Shown here: positions 61,028 through 64,000 of the stretch, piece after piece
Layout of the letters: each line of letters opens with the position of its first letter
Numbering within the stretch: position 1 is the stretch's first letter
NCBI RefSeq assembly: GCF_035917975.1
Contig: NZ_CP109130.1
Location: 2,604,001-2,668,000, forward strand
Direction of reading: 5' to 3'
Length of the DNA: 64,000 nucleotides
Source: Streptosporangium sp. NBC_01756
Lineage (GTDB): Bacteria; Actinomycetota; Actinomycetes; Streptosporangiales; Streptosporangiaceae
Translations under genes and position numbers: made by a program
Notes under the pieces: generated by a model
What the model saw: the letters and a program-made list of their open reading frames with translations, nothing else
Databases searched by the model: none
Told to the model about the DNA's origin: nothing

Positions 61028-62100
61028 GACAGGACCAGGGGTAGGCCGAACGCAGCGAAGTAGCGCGGTTCGAACGACGTGATCGCAGTGATCCGGCCGC
61101 CATCGATCCGCAGCACATCCAGCACCTGACCGCGGAACTGTCCGGCCAGGTGCTTGGTCTCGTCCGCCGTTGGGTGTTCGACGTAGTGCGCCACCGCGGG
61201 CTGCAGATTCGCGCCGGTGACGACGCTGTGCCAGCGGCCGTGCGACCACTTCGAGCCGGTGTCGAAAACCTGTCCGGTAAGAGTCAGCAGCGCACTCCGT
61301 CCGATCAGCCACGCCGGGTGCGGTGGCATCGTCATCTGTACGTCCTCGGCGAGCATGCCGGTGAGCGCGCCCAGATCGGCTCGCTGGTGCGCCTGGACAT
61401 AGCGTCGCAACAGCGCGCGCTCGTCCGCGCTCGGCTCGGCCGACGGCGTCCAGTCCTCGCGCCGCTGCGGAAGATGCTGCTTCAGCGTCGCCCGTGCCCG
61501 CTGCAACGCGCTCTTCACCGATGCCAGGCTGGTGCCCAGCAGCGCGGCCGTTTCGGCGGCCGGCCAGCCCAGCACGTCCCTGGTGATCAACACGGCCCGC
61601 TGCCGGGCAGGCAGGTGCTGGATCGCCACCAAGAAAGCGAGCTCGATCGTCTCCCGCGCGACCGCCGCCGACTCCGGCCCCTCGGCACTGTCGGCGGCCG
61701 GCTCCAGCAGCCGATCCGGGACCGGCTGCAACCACGACACGTCAGCGGGCGGCCGCACCGGCGCACCTGAGCCGACCAGCGGCGGAACCTGGTACGGGGC
61801 CGCCCGCCGCTTGTTCCGATCGATCATGTCCAGGCATGCGTTCGTCGCGATCTTGTACAGCCAGGCCCGGAACGTCGACCGCCCCTCATAGGTCTCCCGG
61901 CGACGCCACGCCCGCAGGAACGTCTCCTGAACGATGTCCTCCGCATCGTCGTAGGAGCCGAGCATCCGGTAGCAGTGCACCCGTAGTTCCCACCGCAAAG
62001 GCTCGACAAGCGCCCCGAAGGCCCCCTCGTCACCGGCCACAGCGGCACTCGGCACCGCCTCGTCCTCCACCCGACCATCACTGCCTCGGTCCTCGACCAC
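61024..62100 (-). CDS. ECF RNA polymerase sigma factor with C-terminal SnoaL-like domain
   Basis: 358 residues. Sigma region 2 (LRVHCYRMLGSYDDAEDIVQ, ETFLRAWRR) and region 4 (HLPARQRAVLITRDVLGWPA, AETAALLGTSLASVKSALQR) are followed by a C-terminal NTF2/SnoaL-like fold (RRYVQAHQRADLGALTGMLA, EDVQMTMPPHPAWLIGR). This SigJ/ECF41-like layout usually lacks a classical anti-sigma factor, the C-terminus regulating activity. GTG 62098-62100 has GGAGG 5 nt upstream; other GTGs lie 4 and 6 codons earlier. The next gene overlaps by 4 bp. Confidence 0.9.
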   Translation of the reverse strand: MVEDRGSDGRVEDEAVPSAAVAGDEGAFGALVEPLRWELRVHCYRMLGSYDDAEDIVQETFLRAWRRRETYEGRSTFRAWLYKIATNACLDMIDRNKRRAAPYQVPPLVGSGAPVRPPADVSWLQPVPDRLLEPAADSAEGPESAAVARETIELAFLVAIQHLPARQRAVLITRDVLGWPAAETAALLGTSLASVKSALQRARATLKQHLPQRREDWTPSAEPSADERALLRRYVQAHQRADLGALTGMLAEDVQMTMPPHPAWLIGRSALLTLTGQVFDTGSKWSHGRWHSVVTGANLQPAVAHYVEHPTADETKHLAGQFRGQVLDVLRIDGGRITAITSFEPRYFAAFGLPLVLS

Positions 62101-62160
62101 AGCTACCTCCACCTGCACCGAAACGTGCCAACGACCATAAGACGGCCACCGCCACCAGAA

Positions 62161-62326
62161 GGAATCGGATCGCCCACAGCCTCAGAGGCCGTAGCGCCCA
62201 CCCGAAAGATGACACAGAGACTCTTGTCGGCATTGAGAGCCAAGGAATCGAATCGCCCACAGCCTCAGAGGCCATAGCGCCCACCCAAAAGGTGACACAG
62301 AGACTCTTGTTGGCATTGAGGACCTT
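62161..62326. repeat. 83-bp tandem duplication upstream of the sigma factor
   Basis: Two adjacent units (62161-62243 and 62244-62326), about 90 percent alike, each with CGCCCACAGCCTCAGAGGCC and GACACAGAGACTCTTGT. They fill the space between the divergent sigma-factor and phosphodiesterase genes, so each may carry a copy of the promoter or operator. Confidence 0.88.
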
Positions 62327-62370
62327 CTGAGAAGGTGATCCAAATTGCGAAGATCGAAAGGCTGAGACCC

Positions 62371-63222
62371 GTGACGATCTCCGTCATCTCGTCAGCCGGA
62401 GGCTTCCGGCGATCCTCCGTTCAGGGCTCGCTCGCCGCACTCGCCGTCGGCGTACTCGCGGCTCTCGTTCCCGCCTCACCCGCCGCGGCCCTGCCCGCCT
62501 GCCCTCAGATCTTCGGCCATGGCGGCTATCCCAGCGGGGCCAAAGGTTCGGACACCTGGAATCGGGACAAGGTCCGACAGCCCAACCACCCGACCGGCAT
62601 CCAGCAGCAGAAGAGCTGGGGCGCCGCCGGGGTGGAGGCCGATGTGCAGCTCACCAGGGACGGCACCAAGGCGGTGATGTGGCACAACACCTCGACCTGG
62701 GGTCTGGACGGGGTGAAGAGACCCATCACCGAGATCTGGTGGGCCACAGGCAGCGACAAGCTTCAGGGGCGGCACATCAACAGGGGTGTGTACGTCGGCG
62801 AGACCGTTTACACGCTCCGGGAATGGCTGGACTCCGCGAAGTCCAAGAACATGATCGCCCTCCTTGAGCTCAAACCGGAGGCCAGGCAGTCCCTGTTCAA
62901 CAGTGATCCTGCGATCAAATCCCGCGCCTGGTCGGAGGTCCTCAGCCCGATCAAGGAAAGGTACGGATCTCAGGAAATCATGATCTACTCGCACGACGCC
63001 GCCATCTGGACCGAACTCCAGAACCGTGCCAGCGCCCAGGGCCTCTCAGCCGTACTCCACAACAGACCCACGTGGACAGACGCCCTCGCGTGGGAAGAGC
63101 CGCCCCCCGCGTGGACGGGGAACGTCTCCAAGTGGCAGCAGGTCCTCAACCAGGGGCCCAAGCGCGTGGCCACGACCTACACCGACGACTACCGCAAATG
63201 GCTGACAGGAAAGTGCGGGTAG
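62371..63222 (+). CDS. secreted glycerophosphodiester phosphodiesterase-like protein
   Basis: 283 residues from GTG 62371 (a GTG at 62335 is the alternative). Signal peptide (SLAALAVGVLAALVPASPAA) cut near AAA. GDPD-like TIM barrel: IFGHGGYPSGAKGSDTWNRD (HGG in place of HRG), GVEADVQLTRDG (metal ligands E-x-D), VMWHNTSTWGLDG. The Arg that normally follows the first His is Gly, so the substrate may differ. Divergent from the sigma factor across the 83-bp duplication. Confidence 0.82.
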   Translation: MTISVISSAGGFRRSSVQGSLAALAVGVLAALVPASPAAALPACPQIFGHGGYPSGAKGSDTWNRDKVRQPNHPTGIQQQKSWGAAGVEADVQLTRDGTKAVMWHNTSTWGLDGVKRPITEIWWATGSDKLQGRHINRGVYVGETVYTLREWLDSAKSKNMIALLELKPEARQSLFNSDPAIKSRAWSEVLSPIKERYGSQEIMIYSHDAAIWTELQNRASAQGLSAVLHNRPTWTDALAWEEPPPAWTGNVSKWQQVLNQGPKRVATTYTDDYRKWLTGKCG

Positions 63223-63271
63223 GACACGCCCCCTCATCGGGCGCCCCGACCCTGGCACCGCTCGGATTCCG

Positions 63272-63599
63272 GCGGTGCTCAGCCCTGGCACCGGCCGGAT
63301 TCCTATCTCTGCGGTGCTCGGCCCTGCACTGGTCGGAGAGGAACGCGTCAGCTACGGCGACCGGCCCTGAACGGTCCCGTACGGATTGCTTCAGCGCCCG
63401 CGAGATCGCTGGGCGGTCGGAGAGTGAGCGGCTACGGTCCGCACGCCGTACGGCGGGGCCGTCTGGCGCGGAGGTGGGTGGGTGTTCCGGCCGGCTTGTA
63501 AAAAACCGTAACCAGCGCGCCCGTCAGGCCGGAGGCCTGAAAAACGAGACGGTGACTGCGACGGCCGGCCGGAACACCCACCCACCGCAGCGCGCACGG
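63272..63599 (-). repeat. right arm of 328-bp inverted repeat
   Basis: Exact-length mirror of 59464-59791. Contains the same 114-bp MITE-like element at 63473-63586. Covers most of the 513 bp between the phosphodiesterase gene and the VanW gene. Confidence 0.93.
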
Positions 63600-63710
63600 C
63601 GAAAACCGAAACACCCACCCACCGCAGCGCGAACGGCCACCCGCCCCCGGAAACACCCCGCAGCCAGTGAACCCCGCAGCGCAAGAGAACACCCACCGCA
63701 GCGCGCACGG
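63573..63710. repeat. direct repeats at the outer edge of the right arm
   Basis: AACACCCACC...CCGCAGCGCG(C/A)ACGG occurs at 63573-63599, near 63610-63637 and, shortened, at 63688-63710. Confidence 0.75.
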
Positions 63711-63735
63711 AAAGCGTGAACAGCCAAGCCGGGAG

Positions 63736-64000
63736 TCACTCGTCCTGAGCGGGACCCGACGTGGAGGTGCATGTGAGATTGCTCTCGGGCTTGTAGACGG
63801 TCTTCTTCGTCTCCCGCTTGACCTCTTTGCCGTCCTGCTTGAAGATCCGGGTCACATCGATCGTGAACCCCTGCTGGCCGGTCATCGCGATGCAGGACGG
63901 ACCGCTGTCGGTGGCGTTCTCGAACGGAGTGATGTCGTAACGCTGGGAGGAGATCGATTCGATGTCGTAGCGCTTGGTGCTCCAGAAGGCGACCGTGACC
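63736..64000 (-). CDS. VanW family protein (partial, C-terminus only)
   Basis: The last 88 residues. VTVAFWSTKRYDIESISSQR, then CIAMTGQQGFTIDVTRIFKQ and the family end KTVYKPESNLTCTS match the VanW C-terminal pattern (STK.YD.., GF...V.R, Y.P...V.C). VanW proteins are usually exported, with a peptidoglycan-binding or G5-like N-terminus not visible here. The start lies outside the window. Confidence 0.85.
   Translation of the reverse strand, partial: VTVAFWSTKRYDIESISSQRYDITPFENATDSGPSCIAMTGQQGFTIDVTRIFKQDGKEVKRETKKTVYKPESNLTCTSTSGPAQDE

Noticed and set aside
60761..61735. 324-codon minus-strand frame overlapping the sigma factor
   Set aside because: Only its last 88 codons, starting at the GTG inside the sigma stop codon, look real. 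The rest is a shifted reading of the sigma gene.

Overview
The window is about 64 kb of very GC-rich chromosome. GTG and TTG starts, probable leaderless genes (a -10 box about 6-7 nt before the start codon), and the order ilvB-ilvN-ilvC / serA / leuB-ilvE / cimA / gltX / leuC-leuD / hup / cofC point to a filamentous actinomycete. Gene content resembles the Streptosporangium/Nonomuraea group, but that is an inference from general similarity. The 5' gene (acyltransferase) and the 3' gene (VanW family) are cut by the window ends.

Layout. 1-6.4 kb: partial acyltransferase, cofC for coenzyme F420, an MFS exporter with a divergent TetR regulator, and an ABC exporter pair. 6.6-12.3 kb: a small OB-fold-like gene, HU, leuD-leuC with the divergent IclR regulator ndgR, and a large acidic repeat protein. 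12.6-12.9 kb: a tRNA-Gln / tRNA-Glu / tRNA-Glu operon with promoter and terminator. 13-19.4 kb: M3 peptidase, a small RHH-like gene, PadR with a divergent MATE exporter, gltX and an FAH-family hydrolase. 19.6-22.3 kb: a six-gene Asp23/Gls24 envelope-stress operon joined almost throughout by 4-bp start/stop overlaps. 22.4-26.1 kb: MhuD-like haem oxygenase, HD hydrolase, isochorismatase-like hydrolase and a secreted heparinase II/III protein. 26.1-27.9 kb: cimA with a leader-peptide attenuator. 27.9-31.1 kb: a coupled defence operon (HEPN/Abi_2, N6-adenine methylase, half-length specificity subunit) with its own promoter and operator-like palindrome and no restriction subunit. 31.2-41 kb: O-methyltransferase, Uma2 nuclease, ilvE, leuB, a c-di-AMP (ydaO) riboswitch before an NlpC/P60 hydrolase, an XRE regulator with a small partner, an orphan leader peptide before a 40-codon ORF, serA and an SseB-like protein. 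41-47.8 kb: membrane protein, two collapsed ABC-transporter gene remnants, the intact ABC pair, a PadR regulator with a palindromic operator, an FHA protein and a GPH-type symporter. 47.9-58.2 kb: D-Ala-D-Ala carboxypeptidase, CAP protein, ilvBNC with a classic attenuator, a GGDEF/EAL protein and a 2-hydroxyacid dehydrogenase. 58.3-64 kb: a PQQ-type sugar dehydrogenase lipoprotein, then a 3.5-kb segment (hydrolase, cupin-like protein, ECF sigma factor, secreted phosphodiesterase) bracketed by a near-identical 328-bp inverted repeat, then VanW.

How it works together. Most branched-chain amino acid (BCAA) genes lie here (leuB, leuC, leuD, ilvB, ilvN, ilvC, ilvE, cimA). Besides NdgR, the sequence shows two leader peptides rich in Ile/Leu/Val codons ahead of ilvB and cimA, each with a hairpin overlapping the peptide's last codons and a U-tailed terminator. 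A third leader of the same design sits downstream of serA, ahead of only a 40-codon ORF.

Main items for follow-up: the HEPN-methylase-S operon, the third BCAA-type leader with its small ORF, the ABC pair reduced to start and end fragments, and the 328-bp inverted repeat around the sigma-factor segment.
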